Of a stretch of DNA of 40,571 nt, positions 40,514-40,571 are shown in pieces. The position numbers were made by a program, and so were the translations under genes. Every line of letters starts with the position of its first letter. Positions within the stretch are counted from its first letter, which is position 1. The notes beneath the pieces were generated by a model. The model saw only the letters and a program-made list of their open reading frames with translations, made no database searches and was not told the DNA's origin. Source of the DNA: Syntrophales bacterium. Lineage in GTDB: Bacteria; Desulfobacterota; Syntrophia; Syntrophales; UBA2210. Location: NCBI GenBank assembly GCA_023230565.1, contig JALNXD010000028.1, forward strand, positions 1 to 40,571. Reading direction: 5' to 3'.

Positions 40514-40571
40514 ATGGAAAGAATTCCCAATGCAGTATACACAAAGGAGCTTCGGGAAGAAGCTGTGAAAC
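40514..40571 (+). CDS. IS3-family transposase OrfA, N-terminal fragment at the window edge
   Basis: The visible 19 residues (MERIPNAVYTKELREEAVK) match the start of the helix-turn-helix protein OrfA of IS3/IS911-like elements, where (Y/F)TxEfrxEAVK is the hallmark. GGAGG lies 7 bases before the ATG at 40514. The rest, including the frameshift and the OrfB catalytic domain, is beyond the window. The IS would lie about 140 bases outside the right direct repeat of the tRNA-Arg insertion. Confidence 0.65.
   Translation, partial: MERIPNAVYTKELREEAVK

Overview
The window reads as a gene-dense, free-living Gram-negative chromosome of roughly medium GC. The best guess is Desulfobacterota (the former Deltaproteobacteria, perhaps a syntroph-like lineage). 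This is an inference from gene content: isoleucine made from citramalate, a bacterial deoxyhypusine-synthase homologue, many GAF/HD-GYP and SLT/SPOR envelope proteins, and a YggT-DivIVA-DUF167-MurJ cluster. No rRNA or other decisive marker is present.

Layout. Bases 2-139 are the tail of an AtpZ/AtpI-like protein followed by a terminator. Bases 392-2957 hold a solute-binding protein and a membrane histidine kinase. Bases 3200-8353 are a leftward arsenic/redox operon: arsR, an ArsP-like permease, three thioredoxin-fold proteins, a decayed arsC tail, acr3 and ccdA. Bases 8668-17659 carry envelope and transport genes: an SH3-anchor protein, a lipoprotein plus lytic transglycosylase, MFS and MATE transporters, a SnoaL-like protein, a DUF6125-like protein, an acyl-CoA-synthetase alpha-type protein and a SPOR-NlpC/P60 lipoprotein. 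Bases 17698-24934 are branched-chain amino-acid synthesis: cimA, leuA, leuC and leuD rightward, leuB leftward. leuB lies downstream of a deoxyhypusine-synthase homologue and an enoyl-CoA hydratase. Bases 27360-31585 hold a GAF/HD-GYP protein, a YciO-type protein and RNase E/G. Bases 31628-36659 hold proC (leftward) and yggT, divIVA-like, DUF167, murJ and serS (rightward), then two tRNA-Ser genes and tRNA-Arg(ACG).

Regulation visible in the sequence. cimA and leuA each sit behind a sigma70-like promoter, a short open frame and an intrinsic terminator. The frame before cimA has six isoleucine codons within eight positions. The frame before leuA has eight leucines, four of them alternating. This looks like two separate attenuators, each keyed to the end product of the gene it precedes.

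Mobile DNA. The 3' half of tRNA-Arg and its terminator are repeated (73 of 74 bases) about 3.3 kb downstream. Between the copies lie cspA, a 54-residue basic protein and a RhlE-type RNA helicase, with no integrase. TGTCCACA motifs lie just inside both ends, as arm-type integrase sites would. This is the most unusual structure in the window. The right edge enters an IS3-like insertion sequence.
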